This document shows, piece by piece, positions 8,790 to 18,235 of a DNA stretch of 64,000 nucleotides. The translations under genes were made by a program, and so were the position numbers. Position 1 is the first letter of the stretch, and the number at the start of each line of letters is the position of its first letter. The DNA lies in assembly GCA_050944435.1 (NCBI GenBank), contig JBMNRB010000003.1:62001-126000 (forward strand), read 5' to 3'. A model generated the notes under the pieces. That model had not been told where the DNA came from. It saw only the letters and a program-made list of their open reading frames with translations, and did not search any database. The DNA comes from Ruminococcus_G sp050944435 (GTDB lineage: Bacteria; Bacillota; Clostridia; Lachnospirales; Lachnospiraceae).

Positions 8790-10616
8790 CTATAATACAC
8801 GTTTAAATTTTTTCTCCAGTTCATAACGGCTCATGGAGATGATGGTCGGCCGTCCATGGGGACAGTGGTACGGGTTTTCCAGTTTAAGAAGCTGGTCAAT
8901 GAGGTTTTGAGCCTCTGCCGCCGTCATGGTCTGATTCCCTTTCACTGCGGCTTTGCAGGCCATTGAGGCCAGACGCTGAGCAAAAAATTCCGGCGTCATG
9001 CCGCCCGCTCCTTCCTGATCCAGACTGTCCAAAAGTTCCACAAAAATTTTCTTTTCTTCAATTCCATACAGATTACAGGGAACGGCCCGGATGGTATATT
9101 CTTTGCCGCCAAAGGGTTCTATCTCAAATCCGAATTCCCGGAAACGCTCTTCGTTCTGACGCATCAGTTCCAGCTGCCTGAGATTCAGCGAAACCACTGT
9201 GGGAATGGCCAGATACTGAGAGATAATTTCCTTTTTTCCGAGATCATCGAGAAGCTGTTCATACAGCACTTTTTCGTGGGCCGCATGCTGGTCGATGATA
9301 AATAACTTATCCTCCATCTGAACCAGCCAGTAGGTACCGAAAACCTGACCGATAATCCGATGAAAACTCCTAGAATTTTCTTCCAGAAGTTTTTTATCCT
9401 GAAAAAGGGAAAGCTGGGATGGCTGCTCTTTCTGCTGTGTGTTTTCCGGTCCTCTTGGTCTTTCAGGAAATTTCACAGATTTTTCTGCCGCCTCATAGGA
9501 ACTTGTTTCTCTCACCGTTTCAATTTCCCGCCTTTTCGCTTCGAATGGTTCCGGAGCGGAGGGCAATGGCTCCGCCTCCTTCTTCTTTTTCCTTTCCGGA
9601 TCAAAAGACACTTCCGGAATCAGTTCCTTTCCCGTCAGAGCATCGTTGACGGCGCGGTATACAATCCGGTAAATATCCTCCCCATCCTGGAAGCGTACTT
9701 CCCTTTTGGCAGGATGGACATTGACATCCACTTTTTGAGGATTAATCTGGAAAAACAAAGCGGTAAAGGGAAATTTATGCTGCATTAGAAAAGAGCGGTA
9801 TCCATCTTCAATGGCTTTCGTCAGGATATTGTTTTTCACATACCGCCCATTTACGTAATAATTTTCAAATCCCCGGTTTCCTCTTGAGACGGAAGGTTTG
9901 CCGATGTAGCCGGTGATGGAGATATCCTTTTCCGACACGTTGATTTCCGTCACTTCCTTGGTGATTTCCCGGCCATATATTTGATAAATGATCTCTTTGA
10001 AATTACCGTTTCCCGATGTGTTCAGACGGGTTTGGCCGTTCTGCATGAACTTAAATGAAATTTCCGGATGGGACAAAGCAAGCTGTTCCATCAGACTTCC
10101 AATGTATGAGCCCTCTGTGGCCGGGGATTTTAAGAATTTGGCCCGGGCCGGCGTGTTAAAAAAAAGATTCCTTACCAGAAATGTAGTTCCCTGGGGAGCG
10201 CCGATTTCTTCCATCTCCTTCTCCACGCCGCCTTCTATGATGTAGCGGGTTCCGGTCAGCGAGTCCGGAGTTTTGGTAATCAGCTCCACCTGGGAGACGG
10301 CTGCAATACTGGACAGCGCCTCCCCACGGAATCCCAGGGAGGATATGGTCATCAAATCTTCCAGAGATGTTATTTTACTGGTGGCATGGCGCCAGAAAGC
10401 CGAAGGAACCTGGTCTTTTTCGATCCCTCCGCCATTGTCGGTAATCCTTATAAAAGAAATGCCGCCATCCCGGATCTCCACGGTGACAGCCGTGGCGCCT
10501 GCGTCGATGGAATTTTCCACCAGTTCTTTTACCACCGATGACGGCCGTTCCACCACTTCTCCGGCTGCAATTTTATCGATTGTAACCTGATCCAGCAACG
10601 TAATTTTTCTCATCAT
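8790..10616 (-). CDS. mutL: DNA mismatch repair protein MutL
   Basis: GHKL ATPase that couples MutS mismatch recognition to strand incision. The N-terminal ATPase motifs are intact: KIAAGEVVERPSSVVKELVENSIDAGA, ITDNGGGI and SLGFRGEALSSI. The C-terminal half contains DQHAAHEKVLYEQ, the metal-binding endonuclease motif (DQHA(X)2E(X)4E) of MutL proteins from bacteria lacking MutH, and near the end CPHGRPTII. It is therefore a nicking MutL. The 608 residues include a variable charged linker around 340-420. The start is at ATG 10616 or 10613, with GGTGG upstream, 4 bases after the mutS stop. Confidence 0.97.
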   Translation of the reverse strand: MMRKITLLDQVTIDKIAAGEVVERPSSVVKELVENSIDAGATAVTVEIRDGGISFIRITDNGGGIEKDQVPSAFWRHATSKITSLEDLMTISSLGFRGEALSSIAAVSQVELITKTPDSLTGTRYIIEGGVEKEMEEIGAPQGTTFLVRNLFFNTPARAKFLKSPATEGSYIGSLMEQLALSHPEISFKFMQNGQTRLNTSGNGNFKEIIYQIYGREITKEVTEINVSEKDISITGYIGKPSVSRGNRGFENYYVNGRYVKNNILTKAIEDGYRSFLMQHKFPFTALFFQINPQKVDVNVHPAKREVRFQDGEDIYRIVYRAVNDALTGKELIPEVSFDPERKKKKEAEPLPSAPEPFEAKRREIETVRETSSYEAAEKSVKFPERPRGPENTQQKEQPSQLSLFQDKKLLEENSRSFHRIIGQVFGTYWLVQMEDKLFIIDQHAAHEKVLYEQLLDDLGKKEIISQYLAIPTVVSLNLRQLELMRQNEERFREFGFEIEPFGGKEYTIRAVPCNLYGIEEKKIFVELLDSLDQEGAGGMTPEFFAQRLASMACKAAVKGNQTMTAAEAQNLIDQLLKLENPYHCPHGRPTIISMSRYELEKKFKRVL

Positions 10617-10620
10617 TCAT

Positions 10621-13263
10621 CTACCACCGATTTTTAATCTTATTCTGAAGCCGGTTGAGGGTATTTAATGCCTCCAGGGGCGTCAGATTGGAAATATCCA
10701 AATTTTTAAGTTCTTCTATAATATCGTCGTCCTGGACGGTATCAAACAAAGACATCTGCTTCATATCCACTTCATCGTAATGAATCTGCCGTCCTTTCTT
10801 TTTGGCCGGTTTGGACAAATCCTTTACCGCCGCCATGATGTCGGCGTTGCTCAGCTCTTCCACCAGCTCTTTTGCCCGCTCGATGACGCTGTCCGGCACG
10901 CCGGCCAGTTTGGCCACCTGGATGCCGTAGCTTTTATCTGCGCCGCCTTTGATGATCTTTCTCAAAAATACGATATCGTCGCCCTTTTCTTTTACGGCAA
11001 TACAGTAATTGCTGACGCCGGGAAGTTTCCCTTCCAGTTCGGTCAGTTCATGGTAATGGGTGGCGAACAATGTTTTTGCTCCCAGCAGCTTCGTATTGCT
11101 GATATGTTCAATCACCGCCCAGGCAATAGACAGACCGTCGAAGGTGCTGGTTCCCCGGCCGATTTCATCAAGAATTAAAAGGCTGTCGGCAGTGGCGTTT
11201 CGAAGTATGGTTGCCACTTCTGTCATTTCCACCATGAAAGTACTCTGTCCGCTGGCAAGATCGTCCGAAGCCCCAACACGGGTGAAAATACGGTCCACAA
11301 TGCCGATTTTCGCTTTGTCCGCCGGGACGAAACAGCCGATTTGAGCCATCAGCACAATCAAAGCCGTCTGCCTCATGTAGGTGGATTTTCCGGCCATATT
11401 GGGTCCGGTGATAATGGAAATCCTGCTGGAGCCGTTATCCAGATACGTATCGTTGGGGATGAACATATCGTTGGTGATCATTCTTTCTACTACAGGATGA
11501 CGGCCGCCTTTGATATCAATGATCCCCCGGTTGTTCATTTTGGGGCGCACATAATGGTTGTGCATGGCGACCAGAGAAAAGGAGGCGAAAACATCGATGC
11601 CGGCCACCGCCCGTGCCGTTTCCTGAATTCTGGCAATCTCTTTTGCCAGGGTATCCCGGATTTCACAAAAGAGCTGATACTCCAGCGCATACAGCTTATC
11701 TTCTGCGCCCAGGATCATATCCTCCAGCTCCTTTAATTTCGGCGTATAATACCTTTCTGCGTTGGTCAGCGTCTGCTTCCTGGTATAATAATCCGGTACT
11801 TTGTCTTTGAAAGAATTGGTAACTTCCAGATAGTATCCGAAGACTTTATTGAATTTTACTTTCAGATTGCGGATTCCCGTTTTTTCCCGTTCTTCTGTCT
11901 CCAACTGGGTCAGCCAGGTTTTTCCTTCCGTTTTTGCCTGACGGAAATGATCCACATCTTCATGAAAGCCGTCCTTTATAATGCCGCCTTCTTTCATGGC
12001 CAGAGGCGGTTCCTCCTGAATAGAGGAGTCCAGAAGGTTAAAAAGGTCATTCAAATCGTCCATCTGCCGGTATAATCGTACCAGAAGGGGACTTTGAAAT
12101 TCTGAGAGAAGCTGACGAATATGAGGGAGCATGGACAGGGAGGATTTAAAGGCAATCAAATCTCTGGGGTTTGCCGTCTGGTAACTGATTTTGCTGACCA
12201 GACGCTCCAGATCATAGACCGGGTTTAAATATTCCCGGATTTCATCCCGCAGAATAGCTTTTTGATTCAGCTCGTCGACGGCGTCCAGCCGTTCGTTGAT
12301 CTGGTCTATATCGATCAGCGGCTGTTCTACAAAATTGCGCAGCATCCTGGCGCCCATGGCAGTCTTCGTTTTGTCCAGCACCCAGAGAAGGGAACCTCGT
12401 TTTTGTTTTTCCCGCAGTGTTTCCACCAACTCCAGATTTCTCCGGCTGGAGCTGTCGATAATCATATATTTTTCCGCCAGATACGGTTTGATCTCCGTCA
12501 TATGGGCCAGAGAGGTTTTTTGGGTTTCAAAAAGATACTGAAACAGAGCTCCCGCCGCAATAATTCCCGTAGGATAGTCCTCAAGCCCCAGTCCTTTCAA
12601 AGAAAGGGTTTTAAAATGATCCTTCAGTGTCCTCTGGCACAGTTCATCGTCAAAATACCAGGCGTCCAGGGCATAAATTGTAATTCCCAGGCGGTTCTTC
12701 AGATCTTCCAGATCAATACCGCTGACGAAGAAGGCCTGGTTGCATATGATTTCGGCAGGAGAAAATTTGGCGATCTCATCAAGGAGCTTCTTTTCCTTGT
12801 CCACTTCTGTCAAAAAGCACTCCCCTGTGGTCACATCCGCTAGGGAAAGACCGTAGATATCGTCCAGATATACGACGGACATGATATAATTATTTTTCGA
12901 TTCATCCAGACTCTGGGTATTCAGATTGGTACCCGGCGTGACAATACGGGTAACCTCTCTTTTTACCAGACCTTTGGCCAGTTTGGGATCCTCCACCTGT
13001 TCACAGATGGCCACTTTATATCCTTTGTCAATCAGACGGTTGATATAGGTGTCCGCCGAATGGAAAGGAACTCCGCACATGGGAGCCCGCTCTTTCAGTC
13101 CGCAGTCTCTGCCCGTCAGCGTCAGTTCCAGTTCCTTGGATACCAGAACAGCGTCGTCAAAAAACATTTCATAAAAATCACCCAGCCGATAAAAAAGGAT
13201 ACAATCTTTATAGGCTTCTTTTGTCTCCACATATTGCTGCATCATTGGTGAAAGATTTGTCAC
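10621..13263 (-). CDS. mutS: DNA mismatch repair protein MutS
   Basis: Recognises base mismatches and small loops and then recruits MutL. The mismatch-binding domain shows the conserved FYEMFFDDA phenylalanine motif (about residues 31-39). The ATPase domain has GPNMAGKSTYMRQ (Walker A), LLILDEIGRGTSTFDGLS (Walker B) and FATHYHEL, and the C-terminus has the usual helix-turn-helix. At 880 residues it is normal for MutS1. The start is a GTG at 13263 with AGAGG 8 bases upstream, overlapping the miaB stop; an ATG 18 bases inside is the alternative. It is the second gene of the miaB-mutS-mutL-miaA operon. Confidence 0.97.
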   Translation of the reverse strand: MTNLSPMMQQYVETKEAYKDCILFYRLGDFYEMFFDDAVLVSKELELTLTGRDCGLKERAPMCGVPFHSADTYINRLIDKGYKVAICEQVEDPKLAKGLVKREVTRIVTPGTNLNTQSLDESKNNYIMSVVYLDDIYGLSLADVTTGECFLTEVDKEKKLLDEIAKFSPAEIICNQAFFVSGIDLEDLKNRLGITIYALDAWYFDDELCQRTLKDHFKTLSLKGLGLEDYPTGIIAAGALFQYLFETQKTSLAHMTEIKPYLAEKYMIIDSSSRRNLELVETLREKQKRGSLLWVLDKTKTAMGARMLRNFVEQPLIDIDQINERLDAVDELNQKAILRDEIREYLNPVYDLERLVSKISYQTANPRDLIAFKSSLSMLPHIRQLLSEFQSPLLVRLYRQMDDLNDLFNLLDSSIQEEPPLAMKEGGIIKDGFHEDVDHFRQAKTEGKTWLTQLETEEREKTGIRNLKVKFNKVFGYYLEVTNSFKDKVPDYYTRKQTLTNAERYYTPKLKELEDMILGAEDKLYALEYQLFCEIRDTLAKEIARIQETARAVAGIDVFASFSLVAMHNHYVRPKMNNRGIIDIKGGRHPVVERMITNDMFIPNDTYLDNGSSRISIITGPNMAGKSTYMRQTALIVLMAQIGCFVPADKAKIGIVDRIFTRVGASDDLASGQSTFMVEMTEVATILRNATADSLLILDEIGRGTSTFDGLSIAWAVIEHISNTKLLGAKTLFATHYHELTELEGKLPGVSNYCIAVKEKGDDIVFLRKIIKGGADKSYGIQVAKLAGVPDSVIERAKELVEELSNADIMAAVKDLSKPAKKKGRQIHYDEVDMKQMSLFDTVQDDDIIEELKNLDISNLTPLEALNTLNRLQNKIKNRW

Positions 13264-14732
13264 AGATTTTTCCTCTCTTCCTTAATACGGCTTCCCATAT
13301 AATAAAAGCCGCGGCACTCATCCAGGGAAACCTGAATCAGTTTCCCGATTTCATCCTTTCTTCCCGGAAAATGAACCAGAATATTATTGCCCAGGCGGCC
13401 GGTCAAAAGCCCCTTGTCATGACTGTCGATCTCCTCCGCCAGTACCTCCTGTACCGTACCCAAAAAACGGCCGGTCATCTCGCCGGATATCTGCTGCACT
13501 TCCTTCAGCAGACGGTCAAACCGGTCTTTCACTGCCGCTTCCGGAACCTGATTTTCCATGGATGCCGCCGGAGTTCCGGTGCGTTTGGAATAGATGAAGG
13601 TAAATGCGCTGTCGTATCGAACCTTTCGAATTACATCCAGCGTTTCCTGAAAATCTTCTTCCGTTTCTCCTGGGAATCCTACGATAATATCGGTAGTCAG
13701 AGAAATATCCGGCACTGCCTTTCGGATTTTTTCCGTCAGCGCCAGATAATCTTCTTTTGTATACTTCCGATTCATTTCCTTTAAGATTCTGCTGCTTCCC
13801 GACTGCAGGGGAAGATGGAGATGGGGGCAGATTTTGTCGCTTTTTGCCATCACTTCGATCAGTTCATCCGACAGATCCTTGGGGTGGGAGGTCATAAAAC
13901 GGATCCGCTTCAGTTTTGGAATTTTTTCAATCTCCGTCAGCAATTGGGCAAAGGTGACGGGATGTTCCAAAGTTTTCCCATAGGAGTTTACATTCTGCCC
14001 CAGCAGCATAACCTCCACCACTCCGTCCTGAGTTAATTTTTCAATTTCGCGAAGAATATCTTTCGGATTTCGGCTTCGTTCACGTCCTCTTACGTAGGGG
14101 ACGATACAGTAGCTGCAGAAATTATTGCATCCGAACATGATGTTTACGCCGGATTTGAACGGATATTTTCTGTCCACAGGCAGATCTTCTACGATTTGAT
14201 CCGTATCTTTCCAGATATCGATGATCATAGAACCGGACTCCAGCCTATTTACCAGCAGTTCGGCAAATTTGAAAATATTATGGGTTCCAAAAATAAGATC
14301 TACGAAAGAATAACTTTTTTTGATTTTTTCTACCACCTGGGTCTCCTGCATCATGCATCCGCAAAGTCCGATAATCATATTTGGATTCTTTTTCTTCAGA
14401 CTGTTCAGATAGCCCAGCCGGCCATATACCTTTAAGTTGGCATTTTCCCTTACTGTACAGGTGTTGTAAATAACAATATCCGCATGTTCCTCATCACTTT
14501 TCTCAAATCCCGCCGATTCCAGGATTCCTTCCAGTTTTTCCGAATCTCTGGCGTTCATCTGACAGCCGAAGGTGGTAACTTTGAATCCGGGGTTCAATCC
14601 CGTCTCCTGTTTATACCTTTCCACTCTTTTTTTCAACTGTTCTATGAAATAATATTGTCTTTCCGTTTCTTCTAAGGGCAGTTTATCATTATTTTTTTCA
14701 TTATCTATTATTTTGTTTTCTTCATTGGCCAT
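13260..14732 (-). CDS. miaB: tRNA-2-methylthio-N6-dimethylallyladenosine synthase
   Basis: Radical SAM methylthiotransferase that adds the 2-methylthio group to i6A37 in tRNA. Two iron-sulfur clusters are predicted: one from Cys57, Cys92 and Cys126 (in TTFGCQMNARDSE, NTCTVRE and GLCGCMMQE), the other from the radical SAM triad C202-x3-C206-x2-C209 in GCNNFCSYCIVPYVRGRERS. A C-terminal TRAM-like domain covers roughly residues 415-485. The 490-residue length includes a charged 25-residue N-terminal extension, common in Clostridia. It is the first gene of the long operon, with AAAGGAG upstream of the start and a plausible promoter 70 bases above. Confidence 0.96.
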   Translation of the reverse strand: MANEENKIIDNEKNNDKLPLEETERQYYFIEQLKKRVERYKQETGLNPGFKVTTFGCQMNARDSEKLEGILESAGFEKSDEEHADIVIYNTCTVRENANLKVYGRLGYLNSLKKKNPNMIIGLCGCMMQETQVVEKIKKSYSFVDLIFGTHNIFKFAELLVNRLESGSMIIDIWKDTDQIVEDLPVDRKYPFKSGVNIMFGCNNFCSYCIVPYVRGRERSRNPKDILREIEKLTQDGVVEVMLLGQNVNSYGKTLEHPVTFAQLLTEIEKIPKLKRIRFMTSHPKDLSDELIEVMAKSDKICPHLHLPLQSGSSRILKEMNRKYTKEDYLALTEKIRKAVPDISLTTDIIVGFPGETEEDFQETLDVIRKVRYDSAFTFIYSKRTGTPAASMENQVPEAAVKDRFDRLLKEVQQISGEMTGRFLGTVQEVLAEEIDSHDKGLLTGRLGNNILVHFPGRKDEIGKLIQVSLDECRGFYYMGSRIKEERKNL

Positions 14733-14799
14733 TATAGCGCTGTCTCTCCTTTGACATTATCCGATAATATAGAATGAACACGGTACCAAAACAGTTCTA

Positions 14800-14828
14800 A
14801 TTATAGCATGACAAGACAGAAAGTAGCA
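14800..14828 (-). promoter_or_regulatory. Candidate sigma-A promoter for the miaB operon
   Basis: The -10 hexamer TATAAT (14800-14805) is perfect; the -35 candidate TTGCTA (14824-14829 region) is 4/6 with an 18-base spacer. It sits between the upstream terminator and miaB, where a promoter is required if the terminator works. Confidence 0.5.
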
Positions 14829-14830
14829 AC

Positions 14831-14880
14831 AGAAAAAGAAGGTTCGCCTGCGCGGTAAAATGCACAGGCGAACTTTTATC
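14831..14880 (-). terminator. Rho-independent terminator after the sporulation/proB operon
   Basis: A 12-bp stem (GTTCGCCTGTGC with GCGCAGGCGAAC, one G-U pair), an 8-base loop, then a pyrimidine tract CTTCTTTTTC on the minus strand. It begins 18 bases after the stop of the cyclo-ligase gene and ends that operon. Confidence 0.88.
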
Positions 14881-14891
14881 ATTAAAAGCTG

Positions 14892-15437
14892 CTAATAAAT
14901 ACAGGTTTCCGTCACCAAAGCCTGCGGAGTGATATCCAGCGCTTCGAAGGGCACCTCGTCAAAAACCTGAAAGTCAAAGGCCACCGCTGCGGTTTTGTGT
15001 CGGTTATGTATACTCAGATAACGGTCGTAAAATCCCTGCCCATAGCCGATCCTGTGACGTTTCTTGTCAAAGGCCACGCCTGGTATAACCAAAAAAGCGT
15101 CTTCCCCATCGGCCCTGGGACAGTTTACCGGCTCAGGTATCTGAAAATAGCCCGGTTCCAGCTGATTAAAGGAGGTAATTTCATAAAAATTCATATCCTT
15201 TCCTGTGACTTTAGGCACTGCCACCCGTTTTCCCATCTTCCAGGCCTTTTCAATCAATTCTCCAGTCATGACTTCCCGGTTAAAATCCATATAGGTAAAG
15301 AGCCAGCCGCTTTGCTGAAAAGCATCCGTCTGCAGAAGTTTTTCAAAGATCCTGCTGCTGGCATTTCTGATCATTTCATCAGACGCTTCCTTTCTTCGTC
15401 TGAACACTTCTTTTCTAATGCTTTGCTTTGTGTCCAT
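14892..15437 (-). CDS. 5-formyltetrahydrofolate cyclo-ligase
   Basis: ATP-dependent conversion of 5-formyl-THF to 5,10-methenyl-THF, returning the stored folate to the one-carbon pool. Diagnostic features are the basic N-terminus KQSIRKEVFRRRKE, the motif FLVIPGVAFDKKRHRIGYGQGFYDRYL at about 118-144 (quoted here as one family signature in two parts: VIPGVAFD and RIGYGQGFYDRYL), and a C-terminal ITPQALVTE. Length 181 residues is standard. It overlaps the end of the DUF896 gene by 23 bases and is the last gene before a strong terminator. Confidence 0.94.
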   Translation of the reverse strand: MDTKQSIRKEVFRRRKEASDEMIRNASSRIFEKLLQTDAFQQSGWLFTYMDFNREVMTGELIEKAWKMGKRVAVPKVTGKDMNFYEITSFNQLEPGYFQIPEPVNCPRADGEDAFLVIPGVAFDKKRHRIGYGQGFYDRYLSIHNRHKTAAVAFDFQVFDEVPFEALDITPQALVTETCIY

Positions 15438-15636
15438 ATTTTTCTCCCAGATTCGTAATGGTGCCGTCTTCCTCCTGAATATCGATCTGATCCAGCTGAG
15501 ATCTTAAGTTCATGCGGATTCTGGCGATATACTCTCTTCTCAGTTTTGCCTGTTCTTCTTTCTCTGCTGCGCTTAAACCGGTTGATTTTGATTTCCGCGC
15601 CAGCTCGTTGATCCGGGCAATATCTTTTTCATTCAT
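15415..15636 (-). CDS. DUF896 domain protein (YnzC/YneL type)
   Basis: Small cytoplasmic helical protein of the DUF896 family; Bacillus relatives include YnzC and YneL, and their role is unsettled. The 73 residues carry the family pattern: N-terminal INELARKSKSTGLSAAEKEE, then QAKLRREYIARIRMNLRSQL, which form a helical hairpin, followed by a polar tail. The start ATG has AAAGGAGAAC upstream. It lies 26 bases after proB and overlaps the cyclo-ligase gene, which suggests translational coupling. Confidence 0.92.
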   Translation of the reverse strand: MNEKDIARINELARKSKSTGLSAAEKEEQAKLRREYIARIRMNLRSQLDQIDIQEEDGTITNLGEKYGHKAKH

Positions 15637-15662
15637 AATTTCCGTTCTCCTTTATCATCATA

Positions 15663-16508
15663 TCAGAGCATTTTGTCAATATAATCAATCAGATAAAACT
15701 CTTCTTTTTGGTTGGCGCGAAACAGGGTTCCGCAGGATGCTCCCTGCATGATCCGATGAATGATGTGAAAATCTTCACCATTGGCAATAATCATATCGGC
15801 TCCCGCGCTGGTGGCCAGCTTTGCCGCCTTAAGTTTGGTAGCCATCCCGCCGGTACCCACGCTGCTCCCTGTAGTTCCCTTCCCCATTTCCAGAAGGTGA
15901 GCGTCGATGGACTCTACCACATCGATAAATCGGGCTTTTTTGTTGCGATGGGGATCATCGGTAAATAATCCGTCGATGTCTGACAACAGGATCAGAAGAT
16001 CAGCGCCGATCAAGGCCGCCACAACCGCTGACAGCGTGTCGTTGTCACCAAATTCAATTTCGTAAGTGGCGATGGTATCGTTTTCATTGACAATGGGGAT
16101 GGATCCCAGTTTCAACAGTTCCTCGAAGGTATTTTGAGCATTTTTCCGGTTAAGATTATCCACCATGGTGTTCTTGGTCATCAGCACCTGGCTGGCAATC
16201 TGGTTATATTCGGCAAAAAGCTTCTGATAGATCATCATCAGTTTGGCCTGGCCGATGGCGGCACAGGCCTGTTTAAAAGCAATATGATCCGGGGCATCTT
16301 TCATTCCCACGCTGTTCTTGCCCACCATGATCGCTCCCGAAGAAACAAGAACCACTTCTTTTCCCTGATTTCTCAGATCACTGACCTCTCTCACCAGAAT
16401 TTCCAGTTTGATCAGATCCAGCTTCCCCGTTTCCTTGTGAGTGAGAGAGGAGGAACCGATTTTAATTACAATTCTTTTTTTATCTTTCAGTTTTTCGCGA
16501 AAATCCAA
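15663..16508 (-). CDS. proB: Glutamate 5-kinase
   Basis: Phosphorylates L-glutamate to gamma-glutamyl phosphate, the first step of proline synthesis. An amino-acid kinase fold is evident: KRIVIKIGSSSLTHKETGKL at about 10-29, VVLVSSGAIMVGKNSVGM near 53, NENDTIATYEIEFGDNDTLS near 141 and GTGGMATKLKAAKLATSAG near 219. The protein stops at 281 residues, so the C-terminal PUA domain found in E. coli ProB (367 residues) is absent; short forms are common in Clostridia. proA is not adjacent here, which is unusual because proB-proA are often paired. Confidence 0.95.
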   Translation of the reverse strand: MDFREKLKDKKRIVIKIGSSSLTHKETGKLDLIKLEILVREVSDLRNQGKEVVLVSSGAIMVGKNSVGMKDAPDHIAFKQACAAIGQAKLMMIYQKLFAEYNQIASQVLMTKNTMVDNLNRKNAQNTFEELLKLGSIPIVNENDTIATYEIEFGDNDTLSAVVAALIGADLLILLSDIDGLFTDDPHRNKKARFIDVVESIDAHLLEMGKGTTGSSVGTGGMATKLKAAKLATSAGADMIIANGEDFHIIHRIMQGASCGTLFRANQKEEFYLIDYIDKML

Positions 16509-16532
16509 TGTTATGTCCTCTTTTTACGTATT

Positions 16533-17723
16533 TTAATACTCCGTATCCGCCGCTTCCGCAGCAGCCTGAACCTGAGTATTCTGCCCCATGGGCGGAGTGA
16601 ATCCTTCACGGTCCGTTACCGATACGTTGCCGCGGTAAGTATCCTGTACAATGCAAACCCAGGTTTTTCCTGTGTTCAGCGTAATTTCATTTCCATTACT
16701 GTCATAATAGTAAGTGGGTCCCCAGGGCGTATGTTTTTTCCAGGTAACGGGAATAGCCCGTCCGTTGGTAATAAATATGCCGTCCCCCGGTTCGTCTACA
16801 TCAATATTCAGATATCCGTTATCGTCATAATTTCTCCAGGAGGAGAACTGAATCAGGATATTGCGGTAAGCCAGCTGTTCCTGGGTTAATTCATCAATCT
16901 GGGGCTCCCCGTACTGATTCCGATAATAAAGGCCGTCGCTTTCATTGTATTCGAACCAGGGTTCATTATAGGTGTATCCTGGTTTTACAATTTCCGCCGT
17001 CCAGTTTCCCGGCAGTTCCACCGTCTCTCCTACTTTTGCAAAGGTATAGGAGCCGTCGTAATCTTCGGCGTATTCCTGGCTGTATCCGCAGATTTCGATT
17101 CCTTTCTGTACTCCCTCGAAGCTGGTATATGCGTTGTGGGGCGCTTTCCGGTCGCTGGTGCGGTAAAAAACGGAATCCGTATAGCTGGCCAGTCCGCTTA
17201 AATTGTTTACTTCCGGAAGTTCCAGAATGGGAAGGGCGTAAGCCGACTGTCCATAGTGAACATAGATGGCGTCAAATCCTGCTGCATAAAAGATGTAATA
17301 ATCCCGGCAGCTTCGCATGGAACCAATTTTTTCCAGCTGGTCATAATCCTCCATCACCGCCATCAGCCGGGTAATAGAACCTTCCACCGGCGCCTCGTAG
17401 ACAACTCCGGCATTGGCTATGCCTGCCTGGGGAACAGCCGCCTGAATATTATTCATCATGAAAGCGACTGGTCTTCTTCTGCCGATTTTTTCATCAACGT
17501 ACTCTCCTGTGAGATAACTTTTTACCATCCCCTCTGGGATCACTTCTTCCTCGGATTCCACTTCCTGGGGCGTAATTACCGAAGATTCCTCCGGTTCTTC
17601 GGCAGCCTCAGCCGTTGGTTCCTTTGAGGCCTGCGGCGGCGCAGCCTCCTCTTTTTTGCTGCATCCGCTCAATAAAACAGAACAGACAATCCCCAGTATC
17701 AGCAGAATTTTAGACGCTTTCAT
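16533..17723 (-). CDS. DUF3048 domain lipoprotein (YerB type)
   Basis: Predicted surface lipoprotein. A signal peptide with lipobox LLSGC (acylated Cys21) is followed by a low-complexity acidic linker rich in Glu, Pro and Ala (about 24-65). The two DUF3048 domains come next, with family segments RRRPVAFMMNNIQAAVPQAG, SITRLMAVMEDY and SMRSCRDYYI, and finally GDGIFITNGRAIPVTWKK and KTWVCIVQ. Bacillus YerB is the best-known relative; its function is not established. The 396-residue length is normal. It sits 25 bases upstream of proB in a housekeeping operon, which says little about its role. Confidence 0.9.
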   Translation of the reverse strand: MKASKILLILGIVCSVLLSGCSKKEEAAPPQASKEPTAEAAEEPEESSVITPQEVESEEEVIPEGMVKSYLTGEYVDEKIGRRRPVAFMMNNIQAAVPQAGIANAGVVYEAPVEGSITRLMAVMEDYDQLEKIGSMRSCRDYYIFYAAGFDAIYVHYGQSAYALPILELPEVNNLSGLASYTDSVFYRTSDRKAPHNAYTSFEGVQKGIEICGYSQEYAEDYDGSYTFAKVGETVELPGNWTAEIVKPGYTYNEPWFEYNESDGLYYRNQYGEPQIDELTQEQLAYRNILIQFSSWRNYDDNGYLNIDVDEPGDGIFITNGRAIPVTWKKHTPWGPTYYYDSNGNEITLNTGKTWVCIVQDTYRGNVSVTDREGFTPPMGQNTQVQAAAEAADTEY

Positions 17724-17734
17724 ACATTAATCTC

Positions 17735-18232
17735 CTATCGGTTAATTTTTAAAGACTGAAGCACCTGCTCCTGTTTCGCTTCCATTTGTGCAGCTTCTTC
17801 AGTTTCCATATGATCGTATCCCAGCAGATGAAGAAGGCTGTGGGCAATTAAGAAAGCAAACTCCCGTTTTTCGCCGTGGCCGTACTCCTTTGCCTGACGG
17901 CGCATTCTGGGCACGCAGATCATAATATCTCCCAGAATCAGCTCATTACTGTCCGGGTTTAGAAAAATATCCTCGTTTTCCGATACCACCTGAAAATCCG
18001 ACGGCGCAGAAAAATCCACCGCCGGAAAAGAGAGCACATCCGTTTCGCTGTCGATGCCCCGGAAATTTCGGTTGGTGCAGCGGATATCCTCAGAATCTGT
18101 CAGAACGAGGGTTACTTCCACTTCATAGGGGCATTCTTCCTGGGACATGGTTTCTTTCACCACCTGACGAGCTGTCTCTTCGAAGGGAAAGTCAAAGGTA
18201 TATTCTCTTTCATTTTCCATCCATAATGTCAT
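17735..18232 (-). CDS. ybeY: Endoribonuclease YbeY (16S rRNA maturation and ribosome quality control)
   Basis: Single-strand-specific metallo-endoribonuclease needed for 16S rRNA 3' end maturation. The zinc-binding signature HSLLHLLGYDHM is present with His131, His135 and His141 as ligands, and the family arginine motif RCTNRNFRGID lies upstream near 51. The length of 165 residues is typical. The ATG at 18232 follows AGAGG by 6 bases, and that site overlaps the end of phoH. The phoH-ybeY pairing is one of the most conserved gene orders in bacteria and supports the call. Confidence 0.96.
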   Translation of the reverse strand: MTLWMENEREYTFDFPFEETARQVVKETMSQEECPYEVEVTLVLTDSEDIRCTNRNFRGIDSETDVLSFPAVDFSAPSDFQVVSENEDIFLNPDSNELILGDIMICVPRMRRQAKEYGHGEKREFAFLIAHSLLHLLGYDHMETEEAAQMEAKQEQVLQSLKINR

Positions 18233-18235
18233 AAA